Assembly (NCBI RefSeq): GCF_900109785.1 | Contig: NZ_FOBH01000006.1 | Coordinates: forward strand, 1 to 64,000 | From: Nitrosovibrio tenuis | GTDB lineage: Bacteria > Pseudomonadota > Gammaproteobacteria > Burkholderiales > Nitrosomonadaceae | DNA: 64,000 nucleotides | Direction of reading: 5' to 3' | In this document: positions 36,506 through 48,564 of the stretch, piece by piece | How the letters are laid out: every line of letters starts with the position of its first letter | Position numbering within the stretch: the stretch's first letter is position 1 | Translations under genes and position numbers: made by a program | Notes under the pieces: generated by a model | Databases searched by the model: none | What the model saw: the letters and a program-made list of their open reading frames with translations, nothing else | What the model was told of the DNA's origin: nothing

Positions 36506-37699
36506 CTATCGCTCATCCTCCGTTTTTACTGAACCCCGGTCAGCCTTGTTATTTATCGACTTGTTGACGTCTTCCCTCTCGGGCTGAGCCGGTTGTTGCG
36601 ATTGTTTTGCCATTTCCAAAGCGTGACGGATCTGTTCCGGTTCATGGGCGCGCAGCCCTTCCGCCAGAGCGCGCGAGGCATCCCGGCGGCGCTCCGCATA
36701 ATGGCGCAGCGTCTCCAATGTGGCGGCGGAAGGCATGGCAGGGTTGGGTGGAATATGGGAAAGTTGCTCAAAGCTCTCTTCATAACGGTCGCTCACTACG
36801 GTATCGATGCGGCCCGCCAGCTCTTCAAAAGAGATATTACCCCGTTTGCCCTCATCCAGTATTTTCTGCCAAGCCTGGCTGATTGCAGCATCGTCACGCA
36901 GAAATTGTCCAATTTCCTTGCGCGCCAGCAATTCCTGGCTCCATAGATAAGCAGGCGCGGGGATTCCGCCGATAAGGATGACAATGGACAAAGCAAACGC
37001 GGCTCCCGCCAGGACCCGGGGGCGATGGGGGTCAGGTTTGGCTTTATTGATGGGTCGCGCTAATATTACTCCGCCAAGTATCCCGGCCAGGAAACCGCCG
37101 ATATGTGCAGCGTTGTCGATTCCGGTAATCAAAAGGCCAAGCGCAAGACTGGCAGAGGCAAATCCGGCCGCTCCCCAGAAAAACCAGCGGAAATCTCGCG
37201 GATGAAGATTGCGGCGCTCACGCCAGAGAAATACCATCAGCGCGCCATACATCCCGAAAATAGCACCTGAAGCACCGCCGGAAATAGCCGCTCCCTTATG
37301 TGCGACGAGGGACAACAGGTTGCCGGTCAGGCCGCTGGAGAAATAAATGCCGGCAAAGCGGGCGTGCCCATACATGCGTTCCACCAACTGACCCCCATCC
37401 CAGAGTGCCCACATATTCAATGTCAAGTGAATAGCGCCGAAATGAAGGAACATGGCGGTGCCCAGACGCCACCACTCGCCATCCTGAGTAGCCGGGCCAA
37501 AGTTCGCGCCCCAAGCCAGTTGTATACTGTTGGCCGAGTGCCACAATCCCGCGCCGCTGGCAAGCATGGCGAGAAAGATCAGCAAATTGGCTGTTACAAG
37601 CAGCAGAGTCACGGGTACACGTGGCGCTCGTTGATAAAGCAGATCATGGAGGGAAAGCATGAACGGTGGACTCATTTCCGGTGACCCATTATTATGCAT
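36506..37699 (-). CDS. Rhomboid-family intramembrane serine protease
   Basis: The 397-residue protein has a rhomboid core (residues ~30-235, six transmembrane helices). The catalytic serine is in GGASGAIFGMYGAL and the histidine in IDNAAHIGGFLAGI. HFGAIHLTLNMWALWDGG is the conserved first-loop/second-helix signature. A ~160-residue Arg/Glu-rich cytoplasmic tail follows and is longer than usual. The family cuts membrane proteins inside the bilayer. The substrate is unknown. Its start is 16 bp from the divergent TIGR03790 gene. Confidence 0.88.
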   Translation of the reverse strand: MHNNGSPEMSPPFMLSLHDLLYQRAPRVPVTLLLVTANLLIFLAMLASGAGLWHSANSIQLAWGANFGPATQDGEWWRLGTAMFLHFGAIHLTLNMWALWDGGQLVERMYGHARFAGIYFSSGLTGNLLSLVAHKGAAISGGASGAIFGMYGALMVFLWRERRNLHPRDFRWFFWGAAGFASASLALGLLITGIDNAAHIGGFLAGILGGVILARPINKAKPDPHRPRVLAGAAFALSIVILIGGIPAPAYLWSQELLARKEIGQFLRDDAAISQAWQKILDEGKRGNISFEELAGRIDTVVSDRYEESFEQLSHIPPNPAMPSAATLETLRHYAERRRDASRALAEGLRAHEPEQIRHALEMAKQSQQPAQPEREDVNKSINNKADRGSVKTEDER

Positions 37700-37715
37700 C
37701 GCTCGATAGCCATTC

Positions 37716-38960
37716 TTGTCCGCAAGCTTGAAGGTTTTAACACAGCTATTCCTTTATCTACTGATCTCTCTGCCGGCCCGCCCCTCGTTCGCCGACGCTC
37801 AACCGCGGATTCAGTTACCGCGTACGGGGCTGGCGCCTGGTGACTTGGCCGTCATTATTAATGATGCGGATCCGCTATCCAGGCAAATCGGTGATTATTA
37901 TCAAAAGGTCCGTCATATCCCGGCAGCCAACGTGATCCATGTGGATTTTCCATCCGGGCGGGATATGCTCTCAAAGGATGAATTTCAGCAACTGAAGGCC
38001 GAGGTCGATCGGGCGACACCTCCTCATGTTCAAGCTTATGCTGTGGCTTGGACTGTTCCTTATAGAGTAAATTGCATGTCGCTTACCTCTGCATTGGCTC
38101 TTGGCTTCGATGAGAGTTATTGCTCATCGGAATGTGGTCCGACTAAACCCAGCCCTTATTTCAACTCTTCCAGCCTCAGTCCGGCGCGCGACTACCAGCT
38201 AAGACCTGCCATGATGCTCGCTGGCATAAACTTCGACCAGGTCAAGGCGCTAATCGATCGCGGTGTTGCCGCCGACCAGAGTTTCCCCAAGGGGCACGCA
38301 TACTTGGTCATAACCCCGGATAAAGCACGCAGCGTGCGGGCAAGCTATTTCGAGCGGACTACAAAAGAACTGGCCGGTGTTTTTCCAATCGAAATTGTTG
38401 AAGCCGAGGCAATAACGGACCGACACGACGTCCTCTTTTATTTCACCGGGCTTGCGCAGGTACCCGACCTTCACACGCTGGAATTTCTGCCCGGCGCGCT
38501 GGCTGATCATTTGACCTCATCGGGCGGCCAGCTTACCGGTTCGAATCAAATGAGCAGCTTGAGGTGGCTGGAAGCAGGCGCCACCGCAAGTTACGGAACC
38601 GTGGTGGAACCATGCAACCATATGCAGAAGTTCCCTTTCCCGGGTATTGCGATGTTTCACTACGCGCTTGGCGCAAGCGCCATTGAAGCTTATTGGAAAA
38701 GCGTAGCCTGGCCAGGAGAAGGCGTTTTCATAGGTGAACCGCTGGCGCAACCCTTTGCGCCCAAGTTGCGGGAACTTCGACCAGGGCAGTTCGAGCTGCA
38801 AATTTTTTCGCCGCGCGAAAGGCGGCTCGGAGTGGAACGGTCCCTTTCGGCTGCCGGACCTTTCAGGCCGCTTCCCCGGCAAATTTCCCTACGCCGTGGC
38901 GCCAATCTGGTGCGCTTCAAACTCACTGAAACGGAAGGCTACCTCCGGTTGAGGTGGTGA
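37716..38960 (+). CDS. TIGR03790 family protein
   Basis: The ~414-residue exported protein matches the uncharacterised TIGR03790 family: LAVIINDADPLSRQIGDYYQ and RHIPAANVIHVDFP near the N-terminus, AYAVAWTVPYRVNC, and GATASYGTVVEPCNHMQKFP near the C-terminus. Four or more conserved cysteines suggest disulphides outside the cytoplasm. No function is established for the family. It starts from TTG (37716, or the TTG at 37728), with a signal peptide LTQLFLYLLISLPARPSFA. Promoters must overlap with the rhomboid gene, 16 bp away. Confidence 0.8.
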   Translation: MSASLKVLTQLFLYLLISLPARPSFADAQPRIQLPRTGLAPGDLAVIINDADPLSRQIGDYYQKVRHIPAANVIHVDFPSGRDMLSKDEFQQLKAEVDRATPPHVQAYAVAWTVPYRVNCMSLTSALALGFDESYCSSECGPTKPSPYFNSSSLSPARDYQLRPAMMLAGINFDQVKALIDRGVAADQSFPKGHAYLVITPDKARSVRASYFERTTKELAGVFPIEIVEAEAITDRHDVLFYFTGLAQVPDLHTLEFLPGALADHLTSSGGQLTGSNQMSSLRWLEAGATASYGTVVEPCNHMQKFPFPGIAMFHYALGASAIEAYWKSVAWPGEGVFIGEPLAQPFAPKLRELRPGQFELQIFSPRERRLGVERSLSAAGPFRPLPRQISLRRGANLVRFKLTETEGYLRLRW

Positions 38961-39168
38961 TGCGATACACGAATGCCATGAGCGCATCATCCACAGGGCT
39001 GTTATCTGCGCTTGCCGCGGAAAGCAGGGCAAAGCAGAATTTGGCAGGCTTTGGTCCATGTAGGGAATCTGTGGGAGAATCCCGTCTTGTGCTGTCCGGG
39101 TTCGGGAGAAAACCGGCTTTATCAAGGTCACGCAACTTTTAATAACACTATTTTTGAAAGGAAGAGCT

Positions 39169-41085
39169 GTGGCGGTCATTCGGTTACCGGACGGGTCGGA
39201 GCGCAGGTATGAACAGCCAGTGACGGTAGGAGAAGTTGCAGCGTCGATTGGCGCAGGACTGGCTCGTGCCGCCCTGGCGGGCAAAGTGAACGGCAAACTG
39301 GTGGATATGTCCAGCCGCATCGAAGCGGATAGCGAGCTGAAAATTGTTACCGAAAAGGATGCGGAGGGATTGGAAATCATTCGTCACTCTACCGCGCATT
39401 TGCTGGCGCATGCGGTGAAAGAGCTGTTTCCCGATGCACAGGTTACCATTGGTCCGGTAATCGAAGACGGCTTTTACTATGATTTTTCTTATAAGCGACC
39501 TTTTACACCGGAAGACCTGGCTGCGATAGAAAAACGCATGGCGGAAATCAGTACGCGTGATCTGAAAGTGGAACGCCAGGTGTGGGATCGCTCGGACGCT
39601 ATCAATTTCTTCAAGAACCAGGGCGAACATTATAAGGCGCAGATTATCGAGTCCATCCCTGGAGACGAGGATGTTTCGCTCTATTCCCAGGGCAATTTCA
39701 CCGACTTGTGCCGCGGTCCGCACGTACCGACCACTTCCAGGCTCAAAGTATTCAAATTGATGAAGCTGGCCGGCGCATACTGGCGCGGGGATTCCCACAA
39801 CGAAATGCTACAGCGGGTTTATGGCACTGCCTGGGTCAAAAAGGAAGACCAGGACGCCTATCTGCATCGTCTGGAAGAAGCGGAAAAGCGGGACCATCGC
39901 AAGCTCGGCAGGCAATTGTCCTTGTTTCACATTCAGGAAGAAGCGCCGGGCATGGTGTTTTGGCATCCCAAAGGCTGGGTTATCTGGCAACAGGTGGAAC
40001 AGTATATGCGGGACATATTCCGTAATAACGGTTACATGGAAATCCGCACACCGTCCGTTCTGGACAAAGGTTTGTGGGAACGCTCCGGGCACTGGGAAAA
40101 CTTTCGCGAGAACATGTTCATCACCCGGGCGGAGGAGCGCGACTTTGCAGTCAAGCCGATGAACTGTCCCGGTCACGTCCAGGTATTCAGGCAGGGACTA
40201 AAAAGTTACCGTGACCTGCCCTTGCGGCTGGCAGAATTTGGTTCATGTCATCGAAACGAACCCTCCGGGGCTCTGCATGGTATCATGCGCGTGCGAGCGT
40301 TCACCCAGGACGATGCTCATATTTTCTGCGCCGAATCCCAGGTGCAGAATGAGGCTGTGCAATTTATCGACCTGTTGCAAAAGGTTTATGCAGATTTCGG
40401 ATTTAACGAGATTCTGGTAAAACTTTCCACCCGCCCGAAGAAGCGCGTGGGCTCTGAAGAGCAGTGGGACAAGGCGGAAGCCGCACTAAAATCGGCATTG
40501 GATCACAAGAAGCTCGGTTGGGAACTCCAACCCGGCGAAGGCGCGTTTTATGGCCCCAAAATCGAGTTTTCGCTCAAGGACAGCATCGGCCGTGTATGGC
40601 AGTGCGGCACCCTGCAGCTCGATTTCTCCATGCCGGGGAGGTTGGAGGCCGAATTCGTGGCAGAAGATAATTCCCGCCAGGTGCCGGTAATGCTGCACCG
40701 TGCCATCCTCGGATCGTTGGAACGCTTTATCGGCATTATCATCGAAAATTATGCAGGGGCTCTTCCCTTGTGGTTGTCACCCGATCAGGCAGTGGTGTTG
40801 AATATATCTGAAGGACAAGCGGACTACGCACAAAGGATAACCGAGGAGCTCAAGCGCGGCGGCATTCGCGCGTACGCAGACTTGAGAAATGAGAAAATAA
40901 CCTATAAAATCAGAGAACACAGTTTGCAAAAACTGCCCTACCAGATCATCGTGGGTGACAAGGAGGTGGCCGCACAAATGATTTCGGTGCGGAACCGGGC
41001 AGGCGCCAATCTTGGCCAGATGTCCTTAAACGGCCTGATTGAACGGCTCAAGGCAGAGATATCCGCGAAAGCTGGTGCGGTTTAA
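39169..41085 (+). CDS. thrS: Threonine-tRNA ligase
   Basis: ThrS charges tRNA-Thr. The 638-residue protein has the TGS domain (1-60), the editing domain (~65-225, with [12 protein letters not shown] and the C/H editing site), the class II catalytic core (motif 2 region [20 protein letters not shown], zinc Cys in [12 protein letters not shown]) and the anticodon-binding domain (~540-638). GTG at 39169 is the likely start because it gives the normal N-terminus ([10 protein letters not shown]) after the ribosome-binding site AGGAAGAG. Short hairpins in the 200-bp leader could be regulatory. It heads the translation-gene cluster. Confidence 0.96.
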   Translation: MAVIRLPDGSERRYEQPVTVGEVAASIGAGLARAALAGKVNGKLVDMSSRIEADSELKIVTEKDAEGLEIIRHSTAHLLAHAVKELFPDAQVTIGPVIEDGFYYDFSYKRPFTPEDLAAIEKRMAEISTRDLKVERQVWDRSDAINFFKNQGEHYKAQIIESIPGDEDVSLYSQGNFTDLCRGPHVPTTSRLKVFKLMKLAGAYWRGDSHNEMLQRVYGTAWVKKEDQDAYLHRLEEAEKRDHRKLGRQLSLFHIQEEAPGMVFWHPKGWVIWQQVEQYMRDIFRNNGYMEIRTPSVLDKGLWERSGHWENFRENMFITRAEERDFAVKPMNCPGHVQVFRQGLKSYRDLPLRLAEFGSCHRNEPSGALHGIMRVRAFTQDDAHIFCAESQVQNEAVQFIDLLQKVYADFGFNEILVKLSTRPKKRVGSEEQWDKAEAALKSALDHKKLGWELQPGEGAFYGPKIEFSLKDSIGRVWQCGTLQLDFSMPGRLEAEFVAEDNSRQVPVMLHRAILGSLERFIGIIIENYAGALPLWLSPDQAVVLNISEGQADYAQRITEELKRGGIRAYADLRNEKITYKIREHSLQKLPYQIIVGDKEVAAQMISVRNRAGANLGQMSLNGLIERLKAEISAKAGAV

Positions 41086-41112
41086 TTTATCAATCAGATT
41101 TGGGGAATTACT

Positions 41113-41730
41113 ATAGTTCAAGAAAAAGCAGCACGTATCAATCAAGAGATTAATGCGCCGGAAGTGCGTTTGATTGGTGCAGATGGAGAGCAGATAGGCG
41201 TAGTCACCCTGGCGGCTGCCAATCGTTTGGCGGAAGAAGCCGAAGTGGATCTGGTGGAAATTGCGCCTACCGCTCGGCCCCCTGTGTGCCGTTTGATGGA
41301 CTACGGCAAATTCCGCTATCAGGAAAGCAAGAAAAAGCACGAGGCCAAGCTTAAACAAAAACAGATCCAGATCAAGGAAGTCAAGTTCCGGCCCAACACG
41401 GATGACGGCGATTATGCCATCAAGCTGCGCAACCTGATCAGTTTTCTGGAAGAGGGAGATAAAGCCAAAATCACGTTACGTTTCCGCGGTCGTGAAATGG
41501 CGCATCAGGAATTCGGTATACGCCTGCTGGAGCGCGTAAGGACGGATTTGGAACCCTATGCGGTGGTTGAGCAATTTCCGCGGATGGAAGGCAGGCAGAT
41601 GGTAATGGTGCTATCCCCGAAGAAGAAAGAGGTAAAGATAGTCAAGCCTAAGGAATCCAAGCCAAAAATGGTTGGGGAGAACGGAGAAAACGGGGTTGTG
41701 GCGCAGAATCCTGGTCCGGTACAACCGTAG
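41113..41730 (+). CDS. infC: Translation initiation factor IF-3, non-ATG start
   Basis: IF-3 binds the 30S subunit and proofreads start codon choice. The protein has the IF-3 N-domain ([19 protein letters not shown]), linker and C-domain ([19 protein letters not shown]), plus a ~25-residue tail ([17 protein letters not shown]) beyond the usual end. Homology clearly begins before the first ATG/TTG, at [13 protein letters not shown]. In that frame the only candidates are ATA at 41113, with GGGG 7-8 bases upstream, or ATT at 41107. A rare start is the known basis of infC autoregulation, since IF-3 discriminates against such codons. Confidence 0.92.
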   Translation: MVQEKAARINQEINAPEVRLIGADGEQIGVVTLAAANRLAEEAEVDLVEIAPTARPPVCRLMDYGKFRYQESKKKHEAKLKQKQIQIKEVKFRPNTDDGDYAIKLRNLISFLEEGDKAKITLRFRGREMAHQEFGIRLLERVRTDLEPYAVVEQFPRMEGRQMVMVLSPKKKEVKIVKPKESKPKMVGENGENGVVAQNPGPVQP

Positions 41731-41866
41731 ATATCCGTAGCTGAAAACCGGATTTCCGTTGTAATGCTTTCGTTTATAACGCAATTGAAAGCAGGTGCAG
41801 GGCAATTGCTTTTTTCCCGCAAGTGTTGTTCATTTTTTAAAAACCAAGTGATTTTCGGGTCTCAAA

Positions 41867-41886
41867 GTGTTCCGGACGGAAACACC
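41867..41886 (+). promoter_or_regulatory. Hairpin upstream of rpmI
   Basis: GTGTTCC-GGAC-GGAAACAC forms a small stem-loop about 30 bases before the rpmI start. Leaders at this position bind ribosomal protein L20 in some bacteria and repress rpmI-rplT translation. That role here is only suggested by position. Confidence 0.35.
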
Positions 41887-41915
41887 CGCTGTCATATTAA
41901 AGCAGGAGTAGTGTC

Positions 41916-42113
41916 ATGCCCAAGATGAAAACAAAGAGCGGCGCAGCCAAGCGATTTGTGGTGCGCGCTGGCGGAAGTGTCAAGCGTTCACAGGCGTTCA
42001 AGCGTCATATTCTTACCAAGAAAACCACGAAAAGTAAGCGGCAATTGCGTGGAACCGTCGGCGTGCATTGCAGTGATGTGGCATCCGTGCGCGCTATGCT
42101 GCCCTACGCATAG
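41916..42113 (+). CDS. rpmI: 50S ribosomal protein L35
   Basis: The 65-residue basic protein begins [16 protein letters not shown] and ends in the L35 pattern ([14 protein letters not shown]). It is a component of the large ribosomal subunit. Ribosome-binding sequence AGCAGGAG lies upstream of the ATG. It is followed by rplT after 11 bases. Confidence 0.97.
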   Translation: MPKMKTKSGAAKRFVVRAGGSVKRSQAFKRHILTKKTTKSKRQLRGTVGVHCSDVASVRAMLPYA

Positions 42114-42124
42114 GAGAGAATGAC

Positions 42125-42484
42125 ATGCCAAGAGTAAAACGTGGTGTAACGGCTCACGCCCGCCATAAGAAAGTTCTGGATCTGGCAAAAGGCTACCGCG
42201 GGCGTCGGAAGAACGTCTATCGTGTCGCCAAGGAAGCAGTAATGAAAGCGGGGCAATATGCTTACCGTGATCGCCGTCAGAAGAAACGCCAGTTTCGGGC
42301 CTTGTGGATCGCTCGTATCAATGCCGCAGCGCGTGAATGCGGTCTGTCCTACAGCGTATTCATGAATGGCCTGAAGAAAGCTGCGATTGAGGTGGACCGC
42401 AAGGTACTGGCCGATCTGGCCATATTCGACAAGGCGACTTTTGCGAAGATAGCGGAACAGGCCAAAGCCAGTCTGGCTGTATAA
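42125..42484 (+). CDS. rplT: 50S ribosomal protein L20
   Basis: The 119-residue protein begins [18 protein letters not shown] and shows [19 protein letters not shown] and [15 protein letters not shown], the L20 signatures. L20 is needed for 50S assembly and commonly represses its own operon. It is the last gene before the terminator-like hairpin in front of pheS. Confidence 0.97.
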   Translation: MPRVKRGVTAHARHKKVLDLAKGYRGRRKNVYRVAKEAVMKAGQYAYRDRRQKKRQFRALWIARINAAARECGLSYSVFMNGLKKAAIEVDRKVLADLAIFDKATFAKIAEQAKASLAV

Positions 42485-42499
42485 AAGTAAAAGAATTGA

Positions 42500-43609
<1,110 letters not shown>

Positions 43610-43760
43610 AAGTTTTCCTTAAAGAGTTCCCCTCAAAGCATTCCCTCAACGTTTCCGTGCATCCAGATAAGCTTTCCCAGCTCTCAGCGAAAGGAGCGGG
43701 GAAGATATCTGAAGCGCATCAGGCGCATTGTGCCTTGTCCAAAAAGAACAATATATTCTC

Positions 43761-46157
43761 ATGAAATTTTCGGAAAAATGGCTCCGCACTTTCGTTGACC
43801 CGCCTCTGTCAGCTACCGAACTGGCTAACGCCTTGACCATGGCGGGGCTCGAAGTGGAAGCTATTGAAGCGGTTGCCCCAGCCTTTGACAAGGTAGTGGT
43901 AGGTGAAGTGCTGTCTGCTCAGAAGCATCCCGACGCGGATCATCTTAGCGTATGCCGGGTAAACACTGGTTTAGCCACGAATGCGGAGCCACTGCAAATT
44001 GTGTGCGGAGCACCTGATACCCGGGCGGGAATAAAAGTGCCGTGCGCTCTACCGGGCGCTCAACTTCCGGGTATTACCATCAGGCAGACAACAATACGTG
44101 GCGTCGAATCCGCGGGAATGTTATGTTCAGCCCAGGAACTGGGTCTGCAGGGAGACTCGCAGGGTTTATTGTTGCTTCCCCCCGACGCTCCGGCAGGCGT
44201 GGATTTTCGCGATTATTATGAGTTGGATGACAAGCTTTTTACCCTCAAATTAACGCCAAATCGCGGCGACTGCCTTGGGTTGACGGGCGTGGCGCGGGAG
44301 GTGGCCGCTATTACTGGCGAAAACCTCTACCCTTTGGCGATTGAACCGGTCGCCAGCCAGATCGGCGATGCTCTGCCCATTAGCGTGGAGGCGCCGGATG
44401 CCTGCCCGCTGTATTGCGGTAGAGTCATACGAAATGTGACACTGGACGTGCCCACGCCACCATGGATGGTTCGACGCCTGGAACGCAGCGGCATCCGTGC
44501 CATCAATGTGGTGGTGGATGTGACCAATTACGTAATGCTGGAGACCGGGCAGCCGCTTCACGCTTTCGATCTCGCCAAAATTTCGGACGGGCTCGGGGGT
44601 AAGGGTTCGATTCACGTGCGCTATGCGAAGCACGGCGAGCAAATACAGTTGCTGAATGGTGAAGATCTCGTGTTGCAGCCCGATATGCTGGTCATTACGG
44701 ATGAGGTGCAGCCGCTGGCATTGGCGGGCATCATGGGTGGTATTGAAAGCGGGGTGGAACCGCACACTAAGGATGTGTTTCTGGAAAGCGCTTTTTTTAG
44801 TCCCACGGTAATTGCCGGGAAATCGTTTACCCTGGGTTTCAGCTCGGATTCGGCTCATCGCTTCGAACGCGGCGTCGATTTTGCTGCCACGCGCGATGCG
44901 ATGGAGCGCGCGAGCCGCCTCATACTCGATATTTGCGGCGGCCGGGCGGGACCGGTTTCTGAAATCAGAGGCGAGTTGCCACGGCGCGATCCCATATGTT
45001 TGCGTTTGGAAAGGACGCGGCGAATCCTCGGCATTGATCTCGGTGAAACCGGGATCGCGGAAATATTGCAGCGCTTGCAGTTCAACTTTCGATCCGCTGA
45101 TGGTGTGTTTCATGTGACGCCTCCGACCTATCGCTTCGATCTTGCCATAGAAGAAGATTTAATTGAGGAATTGGCGCGGGTACATGGTTACAATCGCATT
45201 CCAGCCAATTTACCCGCCGCCGGGTTGGGTATGCTGCCGGATCCGGAAACCGCTCGCGCGCCGTCGCAGTTGCGGCAAATCCTGGCGGGGCGCGACTACC
45301 AGGAAGTAATCAATTATGGTTTCGTGGATGTCTCGTGGGAATCGGAGCTGGCGGGCAACAGGACACCGGTAATGTTGAAGAATCCGCTGTCCAGCCAGAT
45401 GAGCGCGATGCGCAGCAGCTTGCTCGGCGGCCTGATATCAAACCTCCGGTTTAATCTCAACCATAAGCAGCCCAGGGTGCGCCTGTTTGAGATAGGCTAT
45501 TGCTTTACAAAAGCAAGAGAAAAAGACAGAGATGTCTACTTGCAGGAGGAAAAACTGGCTGGACTCTGTTACGGCGATATCGTGGCAGAACAGTGGGATG
45601 CCCCTGCCCGCGAGGTGGATTTTTACGATGTGAAAGCTGATATCGAGGCGCTGTTCTGGCCGGCCTCGATACGCGCCGAACCGGCACCCCATCCGGCGTT
45701 GCATCCCGGCAAATCGGCGAGAATACGCTTGGGGGAAAAGGTTGCCGGCCATATGGGAGAACTGCATCCGCGCTGGCAGAAAAATTTCGATCTGCCTAAA
45801 TCCGTAGTGTTGTTTGAACTGGATCTTGGCATTTTGATGGCGCGAACACTGCCGAGAGCCGCAGAGATTTCCAAATACCCACCGATACGGCGTGATATCG
45901 CCGTGGTAGTGGCTGAGAACATCGAGGTTCAGATGATGCTGGACTGCATGCAAGCTGAGAAATCGTCCATCGTTTCGGAAATTTCCTTATTCGATGTGTA
46001 TCGCGGCAAGGGAGTCGAGCACAGCAAAAAAAGTCTTGCATTCCGTATCTTATTGCAAGATACTCAAAAAACGCTCACCGATGCGGAAGCGGATCGGGAG
46101 GTTGCAAGGTTGCTGAACATTCTGGAAAAACGGTTCGATGCAACGTTGCGTAACTAA
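43761..46157 (+). CDS. pheT: Phenylalanine-tRNA ligase, beta subunit
   Basis: PheT carries tRNA recognition and editing of mischarged tyrosine. The 798-residue protein shows the EMAP-like tRNA-binding domain (~40-150, [18 protein letters not shown]), the B3/B4 editing domain (~200-400, [10 protein letters not shown]), B5 (~400-475) and the C-terminal ferredoxin-fold anticodon domain (~705-798, [13 protein letters not shown]). The ATG at 43761 gives the canonical [14 protein letters not shown] start. A 150-bp gap separates it from pheS. Confidence 0.95.
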   Translation: MKFSEKWLRTFVDPPLSATELANALTMAGLEVEAIEAVAPAFDKVVVGEVLSAQKHPDADHLSVCRVNTGLATNAEPLQIVCGAPDTRAGIKVPCALPGAQLPGITIRQTTIRGVESAGMLCSAQELGLQGDSQGLLLLPPDAPAGVDFRDYYELDDKLFTLKLTPNRGDCLGLTGVAREVAAITGENLYPLAIEPVASQIGDALPISVEAPDACPLYCGRVIRNVTLDVPTPPWMVRRLERSGIRAINVVVDVTNYVMLETGQPLHAFDLAKISDGLGGKGSIHVRYAKHGEQIQLLNGEDLVLQPDMLVITDEVQPLALAGIMGGIESGVEPHTKDVFLESAFFSPTVIAGKSFTLGFSSDSAHRFERGVDFAATRDAMERASRLILDICGGRAGPVSEIRGELPRRDPICLRLERTRRILGIDLGETGIAEILQRLQFNFRSADGVFHVTPPTYRFDLAIEEDLIEELARVHGYNRIPANLPAAGLGMLPDPETARAPSQLRQILAGRDYQEVINYGFVDVSWESELAGNRTPVMLKNPLSSQMSAMRSSLLGGLISNLRFNLNHKQPRVRLFEIGYCFTKAREKDRDVYLQEEKLAGLCYGDIVAEQWDAPAREVDFYDVKADIEALFWPASIRAEPAPHPALHPGKSARIRLGEKVAGHMGELHPRWQKNFDLPKSVVLFELDLGILMARTLPRAAEISKYPPIRRDIAVVVAENIEVQMMLDCMQAEKSSIVSEISLFDVYRGKGVEHSKKSLAFRILLQDTQKTLTDAEADREVARLLNILEKRFDATLRN

Positions 46158-46166
46158 GGAAAACGG

Positions 46167-46487
46167 GTGAAAGAGACTATGACCTTAACAAAGGCCGAAC
46201 TGGCGGATTTGCTATTCGAAAGGGTCGGCTTTAACAAGCGCGAAGCCAAAGACATGGTGGAATCCTTCTATGAGGAGGTTCGCGTCGCCCTGCAAAATGG
46301 TGATGGCGTAAAACTTTCCGGCTTTGGCAATTTCCAGCTGCGGGATAAGCCCCAACGCCCCGGCCGTAACCCCAAGACCGGGGAAGAAATTCCGATTACC
46401 GCCCGACGGGTGGTGACTTTTCACGCCAGCCAGAAATTGAAAGCCATGGTAGAGAAAAATCAGCATGGAAAACATAATAGCCAGTAG
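46167..46487 (+). CDS. ihfA: Integration host factor, alpha subunit
   Basis: IHF-alpha pairs with IHF-beta to bend DNA by ~160 degrees at specific sites. The 102-106-residue protein shows [14 protein letters not shown], the beta-arm region [24 protein letters not shown]-type signature with the intercalating proline (RPGRNP), and [14 protein letters not shown]. The GTG at 46167 has AAGGA six bases upstream. The ATG at 46179 is the more usual start of the family. It follows pheT by 9 bases, the common proteobacterial order. Confidence 0.94.
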   Translation: MKETMTLTKAELADLLFERVGFNKREAKDMVESFYEEVRVALQNGDGVKLSGFGNFQLRDKPQRPGRNPKTGEEIPITARRVVTFHASQKLKAMVEKNQHGKHNSQ

Positions 46488-46848
46488 TGCCCTGCCTCCC
46501 ATTCCTGCAAAACGTTATTTTACGATTGGCGAGGTGAGCGAGCTGTGCGGGGTCAAACCCCATGTGTTACGCTATTGGGAGCAGGAATTTACGCAATTGA
46601 AGCCCATAAAGCGCCGCGGCAATCGTCGCTACTATCAGCACCATGAGGTACTGCTTGTCCGTCGTATCCGCGAATTGCTCTATGAAGAGGGTTTTACCAT
46701 TCATGGCGCGCGCAGCCGCCTGGGTCAGGGGATGATCGAGGCGATGCCGTATGCCACTGCCTCAGCAACTCCACCATTGTCTTCGCCAATTGATCTGGCG
46801 CTATTACGGAGCGAGATTGAAAGTGTTGTTTCTTTGCTTCGGTCTTAA
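46465..46848 (+). CDS. MerR-family transcriptional regulator
   Basis: The 127-residue protein has an N-terminal MerR winged helix (residues ~17-85): [57 protein letters not shown]. The C-terminal part is short and lacks metal-binding cysteines, so an inducer cannot be named. A gene of this subgroup follows ihfA in many proteobacteria. The start overlaps the end of ihfA by 23 bases, indicating coupling. Confidence 0.9.
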   Translation: MENIIASSALPPIPAKRYFTIGEVSELCGVKPHVLRYWEQEFTQLKPIKRRGNRRYYQHHEVLLVRRIRELLYEEGFTIHGARSRLGQGMIEAMPYATASATPPLSSPIDLALLRSEIESVVSLLRS

Positions 46849-46982
46849 CTTGGTTTAGCGCGTGTCTCCCGCGCCCGCACGCCATGAATTCACCCGCCTC
46901 ATGGTACGGATAACCTGATTGATCCACAAGAAATATATTCAGCGACGCCTAACCTTCCTGCTTTTGCTATAATTTCAACCTT

Positions 46983-47059
<77 letters not shown>

Positions 47060-47394
47060 GCCAAGCCACAATCTGATCGATTCCTCTGCATATCGAGGGC
47101 TAGCGTAATGAGCTGTCCTTCCCGATAAGCTAAAAACATCCAGCCCGGATACATCTCGGGATCGTGGGATGGTGGCAAGGTGATGTGCGACCAGAATTTT
47201 TCGCATCCCAAGTCAAGCTAATAGTCGAGTCTATTCGCCGGAAGCGGGGCAAAGATGCCGCAAACGCCCGTCAGCCTGTGAGGGCTAGCGGTACAAATTG
47301 AATTTCAGCTCTGTTAACCAATGGCGTTATTCACGCTGCTTGCGACAATTTTCCGGCCGGTCTGGTGAAATATCCGGGCTAGGGTACTGTTCGA
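47060..47394. other. Intergenic region between tRNA-Pro and surE
   Basis: No gene is seen. A minus-strand frame through the tRNA and this region is a tRNA shadow. The surE promoter is presumably in the last ~100 bases. No clear terminator follows the tRNA. Confidence 0.4.
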
Positions 47395-48135
47395 ATGCGC
47401 ATATTGCTCAGCAACGATGACGGGTATTTTGCGCCTGGCCTAGCCTGTCTTGCGGAAGCGCTTTCCGCTATCGCGGACATCATCGTGGTCGCGCCCGAGC
47501 GCGACCGAAGCGGCGCGAGCAATTCGCTGACGCTCGACCGGCCTCTGAATTTACATAAATCGCACAACGGTTTTTATTATGTCAACGGGACTCCCACGGA
47601 CTGTGTGCATCTGGCGGTAACCGGAATGCTGGACACATTGCCCGATATGGTGGTTTCCGGCATCAATTACGGTGCCAACATGGGCGACGATACAATTTAT
47701 TCCGGCACTGTAGCTGCTGCCACTGAAGGTTTTTTGCTGGGCATACCTTCTCTTGCCATCTCTCTTGCAAGTTTTTCCGCGGGAAATTTTGTTACCGCAG
47801 CGCGCGTCGCGACAGAAATCGTGCAACGTTTGGAAAATGACAAGCTGCATGGGGCGGTATTGCTGAACATCAATGTTCCCGATATCGCTTATTCCGAACT
47901 GCAAGGCATGGAAGTTACACGCCTCGGCCGGCGGCACAAAGCGGAGCCGGTAGTCAGATCGAAAAGTCCGCGGGGCGAAACGGTTTATTGGGTGGGCGCA
48001 GCCGGACCCGCCCAAGATGCGGGCGAGGGTACGGATTTTTTTGCAATCAAGCGCAACCGTGTGTCTATAACACCGTTGCAAATCGACCTGACCCGGTATG
48101 GGCAGATGGATGCCGTGCGGGAATGGATCAAATAG
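47395..48135 (+). CDS. surE: 5'/3'-nucleotidase SurE
   Basis: SurE is a metal-dependent phosphatase for nucleoside monophosphates, linked to survival in stationary phase. The 246-residue protein begins [16 protein letters not shown] with the metal-binding Asp pair. Other motifs are [26 protein letters not shown] and [26 protein letters not shown]. It is usually followed immediately by pcm; here a 430-bp insert containing a repeat separates them. Confidence 0.96.
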   Translation: MRILLSNDDGYFAPGLACLAEALSAIADIIVVAPERDRSGASNSLTLDRPLNLHKSHNGFYYVNGTPTDCVHLAVTGMLDTLPDMVVSGINYGANMGDDTIYSGTVAAATEGFLLGIPSLAISLASFSAGNFVTAARVATEIVQRLENDKLHGAVLLNINVPDIAYSELQGMEVTRLGRRHKAEPVVRSKSPRGETVYWVGAAGPAQDAGEGTDFFAIKRNRVSITPLQIDLTRYGQMDAVREWIK

Positions 48136-48564
48136 CCCGCAAACCTCTGAGACCGGATGCGGCCGCGCAGGGTGGAGCAGTGCCTTCCGCAGGAAGGTGC
48201 GACCGGGAAGTGAGCGCTTCCGAAATTGATGAAGTTCAGTGAACATGTTCGGGGCATCCTCCTCGCTGTGCAATCCCCCTTTGCGGGAACCCTCGCCCGA
48301 TGCTTCGGGAAGGCCCCCTCAGCGGGATGTGGGCCCCCACGAACGCGGTCACGGCACCCGACGCTGCCCGATCCCTGCTTCGCGGAGCCCGTTCGGCAAC
48401 GCCTTGGGCGTCGCTGCGCCGCACTTTCTGAGATCGTAGATCACGCTACAATTAACGTCGCACGCTTGTGATCCTCCCGATCTTATCCCAATGCGAACCG
48501 CAGGAAACTTATTCAACATTTCCCGTCGCCATTTGGACATGGCTGCAGCCCCCTTCTCGAGGTA
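48136..48564. other. surE-pcm gap filled by a dispersed repeat
   Basis: The gap is unusually long for this gene pair. Its core (48158-48445) is repeat copy 1. The remaining ~120 bp before pcm show no motif. Open frames in it, including one starting MMKFSEHVRGI at 48226, are discussed under the repeat. Confidence 0.6.
48158..48445 (+). repeat. Dispersed ~290-bp repeat, copy 1, between surE and pcm
   Basis: This segment matches 51378-51668 in reverse complement at roughly 75% identity over its whole length. The most conserved blocks include GAGCAGTGCCTTC, GAAATTGATGAAGTTCAGTG (48221-48240) and GATGCTTCGGG. Both copies contain a frame starting MMKFSEHxRGI, but small insertions put later similar segments in different frames, so conserved coding is doubtful. 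It has a GC-rich interior with several short inverted repeats. Confidence 0.8.
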
